DNA of 64,000 nucleotides from Verrucosispora sioxanthis (lineage in GTDB: Bacteria > Actinomycetota > Actinomycetes > Mycobacteriales > Micromonosporaceae): positions 744,001 to 808,000 of the forward strand of contig NZ_SAIY01000002.1 in NCBI RefSeq assembly GCF_010560025.1, read 5' to 3'. The notes below the pieces were generated by a model. The model had not been told where the DNA came from. It saw only the letters and a program-made list of their open reading frames with translations, and ran no database searches. The stretch's first letter is position 1, and each line of letters opens with the position of its first letter. Position numbers and translations under genes: made by a program. Positions 7,688 through 16,971 of this stretch are shown here, in pieces.

Positions 7688-10066
7688 TCAGCGGCGGGCC
7701 GGGCGGCGACCGGGTGGGGAGGGCGGCTCGGGACCGGAGTCGGGCAGCGGGGGCATGGGGCGGATGGTCGCCTCGCCAGCGGTCACCCGCAGGCGCTCAC
7801 CGTGGTGCCACAGCTCGATCGCGACGTCGGCGTCGGCGTCCGGCAGTTCGTACCGGGCCTCGTCGGCGGTCAGCGTCACGTGTAGCCGGTGACCGTGCCA
7901 GAGCAGGTTGAACGCGAGGCGGTCGATCCGGTCGGGCAGCCGCGGGTCGAACGACAGCAGTTCCCGGTCGTCGCGCAGGCCGCCGAAGCCCTGCACCAGT
8001 GCCAGCCAGGCCCCGCCCAGTGAGGCCAGGTGCAGCCCGTCGCCCGTCTTGTCGCCGAGATCCTCCAGATCCTGGAGCACCGACTCGGCGAACAGGTCGT
8101 ACGCCAGGTCGAGGTGGCCCAGCTCGGCGGCGAGCACGCCCTGCGGTGCGGCGGACAGCGACGAGTCCCGGACCGTCCGCGCCTCGTAGTAGGCGAAGTT
8201 GGCGGCCTTCTCCTCGGCGGTGAACTCGCCCGGGCAGCGCAGCATCGCCAGCACCAGGTCCGCCTGTTTGACCACCTGGTGTCGGTACAGCTCCAGGTAG
8301 GGAAAGTGCAGCAGCAGCGGATAGTCGTCGTTGCCGGTGTCGGCGAAGTTCCACTCCGGCCGGTCGGTGAACCCGGCGGACTGCTGATGCACCCCGCGCT
8401 TCGGGTCGTACGGCATGGTCATCGCCTCGGCGGCGGCCCGCCACCCGGCCACCTCGGCCGGGTCCACGCCCAGCCGGCCGGCCGCCTCCGGGTGCCGTTC
8501 GGCGGCGTCGGCCGCGCCGCGCAGGTTCCGCCGCGCCATCAGGTTGGTGAACAGGTTGTCGTCGACGAGCGCGGCGTACTCGTCCGGGCCGGTGACGCCG
8601 GCGATGTGAAAGCTGCCGTCGTCGGTGAAGTGCCCGAAGCCCTGCCACAGCCGGGCGGTGGCCACCAGCAGGTCCAGTCCGGGCCCGGTGCGGAATTCCT
8701 CGTCGTCGGTGGCACCGACGTAGCGCAGGACCGCGTCGGCGATGTCGGCGTTGACGTGCAGCGCGGCGGTGCCGGCCGGCCAGTAGCCGGAGCATTCCCG
8801 GCCGCTGATGGTCCGCCAGGGGAAGGTGGCGCCGGTGAGCCGCAGCTCCGCCGCTCGGTCGTACGCCTGCGTCAGGTGCGCGTGTCGCCAGCGCAGTGCC
8901 GACCGGGCCACGGCGGGCGCGATGTAGGTCAGCACCGGCAGTACGTACCCCTCGGTGTCCCAGAGCACGTGCCCGTCGTAGCCGTTGCCGGTCAGCCCCT
9001 TGGCGGGGATGGTCCGGTCGCCGTCCGCGCGCCCCGCCTGGATCAGGTGGAACATGGCGAACCGGATCGCCAGTTGCAGCTCCTCGTCGCCGTCGAGCAG
9101 CACGTCCGCGGTGCGCCAGGCGTGGTCGAGGGCGGCCCGCTGCTCGGTACGCAGCTCGCCGAAGCCGTCCGTACGCGCGGCGTCCGCCTCGGCGGTGACC
9201 TGGGCGGCCAACTCCTCGACGGTGGAGTCGTCCACGGGTGCCCACTCGAACGCCGCGAACTTGGTCAGCCGCACCCGCTCCCCGGGGCCCAGCGCACCGG
9301 TGAGGGTCAGCCGGACCCGGTCCGGGGTGGCGTCGGCGTCGGTGGTGAGCTGTGCCGGCGCCGCTGCTCGGTGGGCGACCGCGACGGCGACCCGCTGCTC
9401 GCTGCGCTCGGTACGGTGCACCAGCAGCGCGTCGGCACCGTCGACCCGGTGCAGCTCGGCGGTCAGCGGGTCCTGGATCAGCGAGGCGGCCCGAGGGTCG
9501 TCGGCCCGTTCCGGCACATGCTCGTTGGCCAGCAGGTCGGCGCAGATCCGCACGTCGACCGGCCCGTCCAGGGGTTCCACCGTCCAGTCGACGGCGGCGA
9601 CCCGGCGGCGGGCCAACGACACCAGCCGGGTGCTGCGTACCCGCACCCCGTCGCCGCCCGGCGAGACCCACTCGGTGAGCCGTTCGATCACCCCGGCCCG
9701 CAGGTCGAGCACCTGCTCGTGGGCGAGCACCGTGCCGGTGCGCAGGTCCAACGGCTCGTCACCGACCCAGAGGCGTACCAGTGTGGCGTTCGGTGGGCTG
9801 ATCACGGTGTCACTGAGCTGTGGGAAGGCGTAGCCGTCCTCGGGGTAGGTCAGTTCCCGGCGTTCGTGCAGCCCGTTGAGGTAGCTGCCCGGCATCTCGA
9901 CCGGTGCGCCCTCGTCGAGGGTGCCCCGCCAGCCCAGCCATCCGTTGCTCAACGCGAAGACCGACTCGGTCTCGCCGAGCCGGTCCAGGTCGTCCCGGGT
10001 CCGTCGGATCCGCCACCGCTCCTCGGGCTGCGGCTCGTCCGGCTGCTGGTCAGGGGTGGGGTGCAC
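7688..10066 (-). CDS. Glycoside hydrolase family 65 (disaccharide phosphorylase/hydrolase)
   Basis: A 792-residue cytosolic enzyme. Order: N-terminal beta-sandwich with SVFALSNGWLGWRGTL (residues 35-49), helical linker, (alpha/alpha)6 barrel with LWDTEGY (368-374), GVTGPDEY (490-497; E496 corresponds to the GH65 general acid), WNFADTGNDDYPLLL and KQADLVLAML, then a C-terminal beta domain. GH65 members phosphorolyse or hydrolyse maltose, trehalose, kojibiose or nigerose; the sequence alone does not settle which. No beta-phosphoglucomutase or ABC genes adjoin it, unlike many maltose or trehalose phosphorylase operons. An alpha-1,3 (nigerose) activity would fit the GH87 locus 13 kb away, but that is speculation. 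Confidence 0.93.
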   Translation of the reverse strand: MHPTPDQQPDEPQPEERWRIRRTRDDLDRLGETESVFALSNGWLGWRGTLDEGAPVEMPGSYLNGLHERRELTYPEDGYAFPQLSDTVISPPNATLVRLWVGDEPLDLRTGTVLAHEQVLDLRAGVIERLTEWVSPGGDGVRVRSTRLVSLARRRVAAVDWTVEPLDGPVDVRICADLLANEHVPERADDPRAASLIQDPLTAELHRVDGADALLVHRTERSEQRVAVAVAHRAAAPAQLTTDADATPDRVRLTLTGALGPGERVRLTKFAAFEWAPVDDSTVEELAAQVTAEADAARTDGFGELRTEQRAALDHAWRTADVLLDGDEELQLAIRFAMFHLIQAGRADGDRTIPAKGLTGNGYDGHVLWDTEGYVLPVLTYIAPAVARSALRWRHAHLTQAYDRAAELRLTGATFPWRTISGRECSGYWPAGTAALHVNADIADAVLRYVGATDDEEFRTGPGLDLLVATARLWQGFGHFTDDGSFHIAGVTGPDEYAALVDDNLFTNLMARRNLRGAADAAERHPEAAGRLGVDPAEVAGWRAAAEAMTMPYDPKRGVHQQSAGFTDRPEWNFADTGNDDYPLLLHFPYLELYRHQVVKQADLVLAMLRCPGEFTAEEKAANFAYYEARTVRDSSLSAAPQGVLAAELGHLDLAYDLFAESVLQDLEDLGDKTGDGLHLASLGGAWLALVQGFGGLRDDRELLSFDPRLPDRIDRLAFNLLWHGHRLHVTLTADEARYELPDADADVAIELWHHGERLRVTAGEATIRPMPPLPDSGPEPPSPPGRRPARR

Positions 10067-10123
10067 GGTGCCTCCAGGACTCTCCGACGGTCCCTGCGGG
10101 CTGACAATTCCCCGCCGGCCCGT

Positions 10124-10927
10124 TCACCACACCAGCAGCAGGGCGCCGACCGTGCCGAGCACCAGGTACGGCCCGAACGGCAGGTGACTCGACAGGCGGG
10201 CCCGACGACTGACCAGCAGGCCCAGGGCGACCAGCCCGGACAGGGTCAGCGCGAGCAGCAGGCCGAACACCGGCAGACTCCAGCCGTACCAGCCCAGCAG
10301 GGTGCCCGCGCTCAGCGCGAGCTTGGCGTCGCCGATGCCGAAGCCCCGCGCACCGAGCAACAGGGTGGTGGTGGCGAAGAAGAGCGCCAGCCCGAGCCCG
10401 GCGGCGACGGCGCGCAGCCATGGTGTCGCATCGGCCCCGGTCAGCGCGGCCAGTCCGAGCAGCAGCCAGGTGCCGGCGGCGGCCGGCCAGGTCAGCCGGT
10501 CCGGCAGCCGGTGCACCGCGAGGTCGATGAAGAGCAACGGCACCGCGAAGGCCAGCCACCACCCGGCGACGACCATCTCGACGGCGGGTGGGTGGGTCAG
10601 CAGCAGCGCCGCCACGGCTGCCAGGGCGGCCAGTTCGACGGTTGCCGGCGGGGCACCGACCCGGGTGCCGCAGCCGCCGCAGCGGGCGGTCGGACCGAGC
10701 GCCGGCCAGGGACGGTGCGGGCCGATCGGCGCGCCGCAGGCGTCGCAGCCGGTCCGGCGGCCGGTGCCCGGGGGTACGGCGTGCCGGGCGACGGCGTACC
10801 GGAGCAGTGGGGTGATCGCCAGTACCGCTGCGGCGGGCCGCCATGAGCGGGCGGTGCCTCCGGACGGCGCGGCAGCCGGCGTGGCCGCCCGGTGCGGGGG
10901 TGCCGGTGGAGCCGGTGGCCGGGTCAT
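10124..10927 (-). CDS. A24 prepilin peptidase with zinc-ribbon insert
   Basis: A 267-residue membrane peptidase. The two catalytic aspartates of the GXGD-type aspartyl peptidases are visible in FIDLAVHRLPD (first Asp, about residue 143) and GFGIGDAKL (second, about 198). A CDAC...CGGC pair near residues 61 and 83 is the four-cysteine zinc-binding loop found in many prepilin peptidases. About seven membrane helices follow. The methylase half present in bifunctional PilD is reduced. It is divergent from the tad operon and should cleave the pilin-like and TadE-like proteins encoded there. Confidence 0.92.
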   Translation of the reverse strand: MTRPPAPPAPPHRAATPAAAPSGGTARSWRPAAAVLAITPLLRYAVARHAVPPGTGRRTGCDACGAPIGPHRPWPALGPTARCGGCGTRVGAPPATVELAALAAVAALLLTHPPAVEMVVAGWWLAFAVPLLFIDLAVHRLPDRLTWPAAAGTWLLLGLAALTGADATPWLRAVAAGLGLALFFATTTLLLGARGFGIGDAKLALSAGTLLGWYGWSLPVFGLLLALTLSGLVALGLLVSRRARLSSHLPFGPYLVLGTVGALLLVW

Positions 10928-11511
10928 CCGAATCGCCCCCTCACGCAGGGTAGTGTGTCCGGTCGGTTCCGGTGGCGGCCCGATCGTCGGTCGCCGGCTG
11001 CCGTCGTGCCGTCCGAACGTCGGACCGGATGCCCGGAACTGGCAGATGCAAATCCCGTCGGTGACAATTCACCGCCCATTGGCACCATTTCTGCCGGGGA
11101 CGGATCGGACCGATTGCCATTTCCCGCCTCATTGCGCCCGGCCGGCCGGGCGCCCGCCAACCGGTGGGATCGTCCGCTTCGCCGCCCGCGCCCGCCCGCG
11201 TCGAACACCGGGCCGAGCAACATCGGCAACCTGTCGGTAACCATGCGGCACCACCACCCTTCCTCACTCAGCGTGTTCGATTGAATTGCCTCTGTTGCAT
11301 CGGCCAGCGTCAGCCTATGCTCGCCCCTTGGATGTGACGCAACCCACGTCCACCACCGACGAGCAGCCTGGCGAGTGCATTTCTCAAGAGATCCATAACA
11401 GTAAATGTGGCTGCGCACGGAACCGGACGGAGAGATTCGTCCGGTCGCGCCGCCGCACGCCCGGAGACGCTGGTGACGGCGTACGCCGGTCGGCACCGAG
11501 GAGGGCACGAG
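10928..11511. other. Divergent upstream region of the tad locus
   Basis: About 580 bases between the leftward prepilin peptidase and the rightward lipoprotein gene. GC content drops near 11380-11410 around ACAGTAAATG, which is the most promoter-like stretch, but I cannot define a firm -35. Open frames that span it have poor composition and no ribosome sites. No RNA gene or repeat is apparent. Confidence 0.45.
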
Positions 11512-12081
11512 GTGCGAGCACGGCAGCTGAGCCGCTGGACGGCCGGCCTGGTCGCGGTGGCCACGGTCGGCACGAGCACCGCCTGTGGCAACGCCCAGGA
11601 GGCGGCCACGACCGCGGCACCCGAACGGAACAGACCAGCCGGCGCCGAGCGGGCCGCCGAGGAGGCGGCTGCGGAGAAGGCGGCGCTGGCGGCCTACTCC
11701 GGCTACCTCGCGGCGTCCCGCACGGCGAGCCGGCGCAGCGATCCGCAGGAGCCGGCGCTGACCCGGTTCCTCGCCGACCCACTGCTGACCCGGGTCCGGT
11801 TCAGCCTGCGGCAGGCCCGCCAGAACGGTGCGGTGAGCGCGGGCACGCTGCGCTCCGAGGGGCCCACCGTCATCTCGATGGACCTCGACGCGACACCGCC
11901 CACGGTGGAGATCCAGGACTGCGTCGACGCCAGCAACTACCGGTTGGTCTACCTCGCCGACGACAAGGTCGTACCGGGCACCCGCGGCTCCCGCCACCTG
12001 GCCACCGCCACGGCGGCCCGCTATCCCGACGGTCGCTGGCGGATCAGCGCCGGCGCGGCCCACCAGGACCAGCCATGCTGA
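11512..12081 (+). CDS. Lipoprotein of the tad locus
   Basis: A 189-residue secreted lipoprotein. The GTG at 11512 is preceded by GAGGAGGG at 8 bases. The signal peptide is short and basic, with a TSTACG lipobox near residue 25 giving an acylated cysteine. An Ala/Glu-rich helix follows, then a mixed domain ending with the strand RYPDGRWRISAG. It overlaps the next gene by 7 bases (ATGCTGA). The family is not recognised; its position first in the tad operon suggests an extracytoplasmic assembly or anchoring role. Confidence 0.78.
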   Translation: MRARQLSRWTAGLVAVATVGTSTACGNAQEAATTAAPERNRPAGAERAAEEAAAEKAALAAYSGYLAASRTASRRSDPQEPALTRFLADPLLTRVRFSLRQARQNGAVSAGTLRSEGPTVISMDLDATPPTVEIQDCVDASNYRLVYLADDKVVPGTRGSRHLATATAARYPDGRWRISAGAAHQDQPC

Positions 12082-13022
12082 CCGGGCCGGCCACCCGCCG
12101 CCGACCGGCCGCCGTTGTCCGGCGGATGCTGCTCGGCGGCGCGCTAATGGCGCTGCTGGCCACCGGTGGCGCGGTTCCGGCAACCGCCGCCGATCCCGGT
12201 GCCGAGTGCCCACCCGCCCAACCGAACTGCAACGTCTGGGACGACGACCCGGGTACCCCCGGTGGCGGCGGTAACGGTGGGGACAACGGCAGCGGCGGCG
12301 ACAACGGCGGCGGGGGCGGCGGCGTCTGCCAGTGGCAGGGCCGCACCGTTGCCTGCTACGACGACCTGCTCGGCTGGTTCAACAGCGGCAACGGCTGCTA
12401 CTACAAGCTCGCCGAGTCGCCGCCCACGGAGCCCCCCGAGGGACAGCAGTGGTACCTGAAGAGCTGTAACGCCGGTGCCCTGGGCCAGGGAACCCTTGAG
12501 CTGTTGGACACGCCACCGCCGGGCTTCGGCGCTCCGCCGGACCCGGAGGAACTGGCCCGTCGGGCGTTCGCCTCGATCACCCTGCGCGCGCCCCGCGCGT
12601 CGGTCGCGCCACGCAGGTCCATCGGCCCCGGGCTGGTCGGTCTGCCGGTCTGGATGTGGGCCGAATCGGGTGTCGAGCAGTTCGGCCCGCAGAGCGCCAC
12701 CGCCGAGGACCGGGGCCTTGAGGTGACGATTTGGGCCAAGGTGAACCGGGTGGTCTGGGACATGGGCAACGGCGACACCGTCACCTGCGCCGACGCCGGT
12801 ACCAAGTACGAACGCCGGGGCCCGCACGCCGGACGACGCTCCCCCGACTGCGGCTACCACGACGGCTACCCCGAGGCCGGGACGTACACCGTCCGGGCGA
12901 CCACGCACTGGTCGGTGACGTGGACCAGCAACGGCGGCGACAGCGGGAGCATCGGCGGTGTCACCCGCACCACGGGCCCGGTCGTCATCCAGATCAACGA
13001 GCTTCAGGTGGTGGCCCGGTGA
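12075..13022 (+). CDS. Secreted PKD-like protein of the tad locus
   Basis: A 315-residue exported protein. A signal peptide (residues 1-39) ends near PATAA; a Gly/Asn/Ser-rich linker follows around 56-83 and contains GGNGGDNGSGGDNGGGGG; the rest holds six or more cysteines likely paired outside the cell. The C-terminal part, with VVWDMGNGDTVTC and GTYTVRATTHWSVTW, resembles a PKD/Ig-like beta domain. Similar proteins in Streptomyces and Micromonospora tad clusters are often mislabelled ATP/GTP-binding proteins; no P-loop is present here. It overlaps the lipoprotein gene. Confidence 0.78.
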   Translation: MLTGPATRRRPAAVVRRMLLGGALMALLATGGAVPATAADPGAECPPAQPNCNVWDDDPGTPGGGGNGGDNGSGGDNGGGGGGVCQWQGRTVACYDDLLGWFNSGNGCYYKLAESPPTEPPEGQQWYLKSCNAGALGQGTLELLDTPPPGFGAPPDPEELARRAFASITLRAPRASVAPRRSIGPGLVGLPVWMWAESGVEQFGPQSATAEDRGLEVTIWAKVNRVVWDMGNGDTVTCADAGTKYERRGPHAGRRSPDCGYHDGYPEAGTYTVRATTHWSVTWTSNGGDSGSIGGVTRTTGPVVIQINELQVVAR

Positions 13023-13080
13023 GCGCGAGGAGTGAGCCGATCCTGCGAGCCCCGCAGTCGCGAACGGAAGGTTGGTACCA

Positions 13081-13743
13081 GTGAGCGTGGCGACCCGCAA
13101 CGGAACCTCGCCCGTGGACGCGCCGATCGCCCCGCCCCGGGTGGTCCGCCAACGCCGGGTCCGGCCCGGCCTGCTCGGCCTCGCCATCCTGCTGATCGCC
13201 CTCGGTGGCCTGGGTTCGGCGTTCGCGGTGACCTCGGTCCGGGCGACCGGCAGTTACCTGGCGGTGGCCCGGGCGGTCGAGGTGGGCGACGTGGTCCGCG
13301 CCGACGACCTGGTGTCGGTGCAGGTGGCCGGCGGTCAGGGACTCGAACCGGTGCCCGCCGCCCGGCTCGCCGACGTGATCGGGATGCGGGCCGCCGTCTC
13401 GTTGGCCCCGGGCACCCTGCTGACGATGGCGCAGCTCACCGACGACCCGCTGCTCGGTCCCGGGCAGCAGCAGCTCGCGCTCGGGCTGCGCGCGGCCCAG
13501 GTGCCGGCGCCGAAGCTGCGCCCCGGTGACCAGATTCTGCTGGTCAGCACGCCGAGCAACGACAGCGGCGGAGGCTCGTCGTCCGGTGCCACCCGGTTCA
13601 CCGCGACCGTCACCGACGCCGTCTCCACCGATGGACGGGACGAGGTCGTCGTCTACCTGGCGCTCGCCGTCCGGGACGTACCGGCCGTGGTGGCACTGGC
13701 CGCCCAGGATCGGATCGCGGTCGTGCTGACCAAGGCGGCCTGA
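13081..13743 (+). CDS. cpaB: CpaB-like SAF-domain pilus assembly protein
   Basis: A 220-residue protein. GTG 13081 follows GGAAGG at 9 bases. A single N-terminal membrane helix (about 30-52) anchors an SAF domain: VARAVEVGDVVRADDLV near 62-78 is the typical strand-turn, and a second beta part ends VVLTKAA. CpaB/RcpC proteins act in the cell envelope in assembly or gating of Flp pili. The following gene starts 3 bases after its stop. Confidence 0.86.
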   Translation: MSVATRNGTSPVDAPIAPPRVVRQRRVRPGLLGLAILLIALGGLGSAFAVTSVRATGSYLAVARAVEVGDVVRADDLVSVQVAGGQGLEPVPAARLADVIGMRAAVSLAPGTLLTMAQLTDDPLLGPGQQQLALGLRAAQVPAPKLRPGDQILLVSTPSNDSGGGSSSGATRFTATVTDAVSTDGRDEVVVYLALAVRDVPAVVALAAQDRIAVVLTKAA

Positions 13744-13745
13744 GC

Positions 13746-16064
13746 ATGGCGATCATCGCGCTGGTCTCGGCGAAGGGCTCGCCGGGGGTCACCACCACCG
13801 CGCTGGCCTGCGCGTTGAGCTGGCACCGGCGGCTGATCCTCGCCGAGTGCGACCCGGCCGGCGGATCCGTCCTCGCCGGCTACCTCGGTGGCGCGCTCGA
13901 CGGGCCACGCGGCATTGGTGAGCTGGCTGTCGGCGAGCTGCGGGACGGCAGCCTGGAGAGCTCGTTCTGGTCACAGCTGGTCGACCTGGACGCGCCGCGC
14001 CGGGAACGGCTCCTGTTGCCGGGAGTGATCGACCCGGCCCAGGCCGGCAGCGTCACCCCGCTCTGGCAGCGGTTCGCGGACTTCTTCACCGGCCTGGAGC
14101 GCGGCGACCCACCGTACGACGTGATCGTCGACTGTGGACGGCTGCACGTGCTCGGCCCACCCTGGCCGCTGCTGCGCGCCGCCTCGGTGGTGCTCGTGGT
14201 GTCCCGGGCGCAGCTGCCCGACCTGTCCGGTACCCGGGCCATGCTCCGGGCGATCGAGCGGGACTTCGTCGAGCACCGGGTGCCGTCGGGCACCCTGCGC
14301 CTGCTGCTGGTCGGCGGCGGCCACGGTCGGAGCGAGGTCAGCAAGGCCCTTCAGCTGCCGGTGATCGCCCGACTGCCGCACGACCCGCGTACCGCCGAGG
14401 TGTTGAGCCTGGGTGGGACGGTGCGGGCGAACCGGCCGCTGCTGCGGGCGGCCCGCGAGCTGGAGGTGCCGATCGGCGCGCTGCTGGAGCGGCGGCGGGC
14501 CCGCCTGGCATGGCCCGTGTCCCAGGGGTGCCCGATGCGATTTGAGCCGGTCTCGTCCGACCCGCGCCGGCAACCGCCGGGCGCCACCTCCACCGTCCCG
14601 CCGCTGGCCCCGGTCAACGGTTGGCACCAGCCACCGAACGGGTCGGTGCCCGTCGCGGCGCCGCCGGCGGCGCCACCCCGGCCCCGGGTCGACTTCCAGG
14701 TGGTGCGCGAGCTGCGCCGGCAGCTCAGCGAGCGGCTCACCCGGTGGCAGCGTGGCCGCGAGTTCAGCGTCGCCGAGGAGGACACCGAGCGCGCCCGGCT
14801 CGCGGTCGAGCTGGTCGCCGAGTACGCCGACGCGGTGCGCCGCGCCGGCACACCGATGGCCGCCGGCGAGGAACGGCTGCTGCTCGACCAGGTGACCGCC
14901 GAGCTGGCCGGTCTCGGTCGACTCCAGACCCTGCTTGTCGACGACACCATCGAGGAGGTGCACATCCTCGGCTGCGACCAGGTGCGCATCACCCGGCACG
15001 GCGGTGGGGTCGACTGGGCCGACCCCATCGCCGACAGCGACGACGAGCTGGTGGAGATTCTTCAGGCGGCGGCCCGCCGAGCGGGCGCGACGGAACGGTC
15101 CCTGTCCACCTCGAAACCCACCCTGGACCTGCAACTGCCCGACGGCAGCCGACTGGCCGCGGTGTTCCTGGTCAGCCACCGCCCGTACGCGGTGATCCGC
15201 AAGCACAACACCCTCGACGTGACCCTTGACGACCTGGCCGGTGGCCGGGGCGACCTGGACGAGATGATCGACCCGCTGCTGCGCGACTTCCTCCGGGCGT
15301 CGATGCGAGCCGGGCTGAACATCATGGTCGCCGGGCTGGCCGGTGCCGGTAAGACCACCGTGATCCGGGCGATGATGAGCGAGATCCCGCCGGACGAGCC
15401 GTACGTGCTGCTGGAGGAGAGCCGGGAACTGCTACCGGCCCGCCGTGGCGACCGGCACCGGGCGGTGATGAGCTTCGAGGCCCGGGAGGGGCACGGCGAA
15501 CGCGGACCGGACGGTCGACCGGCCGGCGAGGTGAGCATCGCCGACCTGATCCCGGTCTCGCTGCGGATGGGAGTGCTGCGGATCATCGTCGGTGAGGTGC
15601 GGTCCCGGGAGATCGTGCCGATGCTCCAGGCGATGACCACCAGCCGAGGGTCGATGTGCACGATCCACGCGCGTACCCCGGCCGGGGTGAGCGAACGGAT
15701 CATCGAGCTGGCGCTCGCCCACGGCCGGGAGATGACCGTCGACCAGGCCCGCCGGATGGCCGGCAACGCGCTCGACCTGATCGTCTACGTCACCGTCGAC
15801 GACGAGACCGGCATCGGCGGGCGCAAGCACCGCTTCGTCTCGCACGTCGAGGAGGTGCTCGGCGTCGGCGAGAGCAGCCGGATCACCACCACGCAGGTCT
15901 TCGGCCCCGGTCCCGACGGCCGGGCGGTCCCCCGGCACCTGCCCGAACGCGTCCGGGACCAGCTGCTGCGGGTGGGCTACGACGCCCGGTTGCTGAGCCG
16001 CTGGATCGAGGCCGGCCAGGGTGCCTGGCGCCGGCCCCGGCAGACCCGGCTCGGGCGGCGGTGA
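13746..16064 (+). CDS. TadZ/CpaE-like domain fused in frame to CpaF/TadA secretion ATPase
   Basis: A 772-residue single frame with two normally separate proteins. Residues 1-262 are a MinD/ParA-like TadZ domain whose P-loop region, SAKGSPGVTTT (8-18), lacks the lysine of GKT and is probably non-catalytic. Residues 264-772 are a complete CpaF-type ATPase: Walker A GLAGAGKTT (530-538), an acidic LLEESREL box, and IIVGEVRSREIVPMLQAM with the Asp-box region, then TIHARTP. The join reads CAGGGGTGCCCGATG: TGC at 14529 stands where a TGA would end the first gene, and ATG 14535 begins a natural 509-residue CpaF with AGGGG upstream. So both a fusion and a separately initiated CpaF are possible. The protein powers Tad pilus assembly. 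Confidence 0.9.
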   Translation: MAIIALVSAKGSPGVTTTALACALSWHRRLILAECDPAGGSVLAGYLGGALDGPRGIGELAVGELRDGSLESSFWSQLVDLDAPRRERLLLPGVIDPAQAGSVTPLWQRFADFFTGLERGDPPYDVIVDCGRLHVLGPPWPLLRAASVVLVVSRAQLPDLSGTRAMLRAIERDFVEHRVPSGTLRLLLVGGGHGRSEVSKALQLPVIARLPHDPRTAEVLSLGGTVRANRPLLRAARELEVPIGALLERRRARLAWPVSQGCPMRFEPVSSDPRRQPPGATSTVPPLAPVNGWHQPPNGSVPVAAPPAAPPRPRVDFQVVRELRRQLSERLTRWQRGREFSVAEEDTERARLAVELVAEYADAVRRAGTPMAAGEERLLLDQVTAELAGLGRLQTLLVDDTIEEVHILGCDQVRITRHGGGVDWADPIADSDDELVEILQAAARRAGATERSLSTSKPTLDLQLPDGSRLAAVFLVSHRPYAVIRKHNTLDVTLDDLAGGRGDLDEMIDPLLRDFLRASMRAGLNIMVAGLAGAGKTTVIRAMMSEIPPDEPYVLLEESRELLPARRGDRHRAVMSFEAREGHGERGPDGRPAGEVSIADLIPVSLRMGVLRIIVGEVRSREIVPMLQAMTTSRGSMCTIHARTPAGVSERIIELALAHGREMTVDQARRMAGNALDLIVYVTVDDETGIGGRKHRFVSHVEEVLGVGESSRITTTQVFGPGPDGRAVPRHLPERVRDQLLRVGYDARLLSRWIEAGQGAWRRPRQTRLGRR

Positions 16065-16068
16065 GCCG

Positions 16069-16971
16069 GTGCGTACCAACATCGAGCTGATCGCCCTGGT
16101 CTCCGGCGCGGCCTGCGTGGCCGGCCTGGTGCTGGCGGTGGTGGCGCTCGTCGGCACCCGCCGGCCGCCCGGCCGGGCACCCGGCGCGGGGCCGGGGCTC
16201 GGGCGGCTCTGGCGCGGCTCCGGCAGCACCGCCCGCGAACAGCGGGCACACCAGGCACTGCTGGTCGGCGCGGTGGTCGCCGGTGCGCTGGCCTTCCTGC
16301 TGACCGGCCTGCCCGTGGTGGGCCTGCTGGTGGCGGTGGCGGTGCCGGGTGCACCGTGGCTGTTCTCGGTCGGGCGGGCCGAGCAGCGGGCCATCGCCCG
16401 CATCGAGGCGGTCGGCGAGTGGACCCGCCGGCTCAAGGACGTCTCCGCCACCGGACAGGGGCTCCAGCAGGCGATCATCGGCACCGTCACCACCGCCCCC
16501 GAGGAGATCCAGGAGGAGGTACGCCTGCTCGCCGCCCGGCTCCAGGCCGGTTGGCTGGCCCGCTCCGCCCTGCTGGCCTTCGCCGACGAGATCGGCGATC
16601 CGGTCTGCGACCAGGTGGTCGCGGCGTTGATCCTGCACCTCACCGACCGGGGTGAGCGGCTCGGCGACGTGCTCGGTTCGATCGCCTCGGCCGCCGCGGC
16701 GGAGGTCGCGACCCGCCGGGAGATCGAGGCCAAGCGCACCCAGCCCCGGTTCGCGGTTCGCTTCCTCACCGGCATGACGCTGGCCACCATCGCGTACGGG
16801 CTGCTCAACCGCGAGTACGTGCAGCCGTACGACACCCCGTTCGGGCAGCTGGTGATGGCGGTGCTCGGCGCGGCCTTCGTGGCGCTGCTGGCCTGGGTGC
16901 GCTCGATGAGCCAGCCACCCCGACCGGCCCGTTTCCTGCCGGCCCCGGATCCGAGCGAGGTGGTGGCGTGA
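16069..16971 (+). CDS. tadB: TadB-like type II secretion F-domain membrane protein
   Basis: A 300-residue protein starting at GTG 16069, four bases after the ATPase stop. It has two N-terminal helices, a cytosolic GspF/T2SSF domain (about 105-225, with EWTRRLKDVSATGQGLQQAI and LTDRGERLGDVL) and two C-terminal helices. TadB and TadC form the inner-membrane platform that contacts the CpaF ATPase. The gene ends in a GTGA overlap with tadC. Confidence 0.9.
   Translation: MRTNIELIALVSGAACVAGLVLAVVALVGTRRPPGRAPGAGPGLGRLWRGSGSTAREQRAHQALLVGAVVAGALAFLLTGLPVVGLLVAVAVPGAPWLFSVGRAEQRAIARIEAVGEWTRRLKDVSATGQGLQQAIIGTVTTAPEEIQEEVRLLAARLQAGWLARSALLAFADEIGDPVCDQVVAALILHLTDRGERLGDVLGSIASAAAAEVATRREIEAKRTQPRFAVRFLTGMTLATIAYGLLNREYVQPYDTPFGQLVMAVLGAAFVALLAWVRSMSQPPRPARFLPAPDPSEVVA

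Noticed and set aside
8030..10846. A 938-codon open frame on the plus strand opposite the GH65 and prepilin peptidase genes
   Set aside because: It mirrors the codon structure of two well-supported minus-strand genes, is Arg/Gly/Val/His-rich and has no domain or ribosome site.
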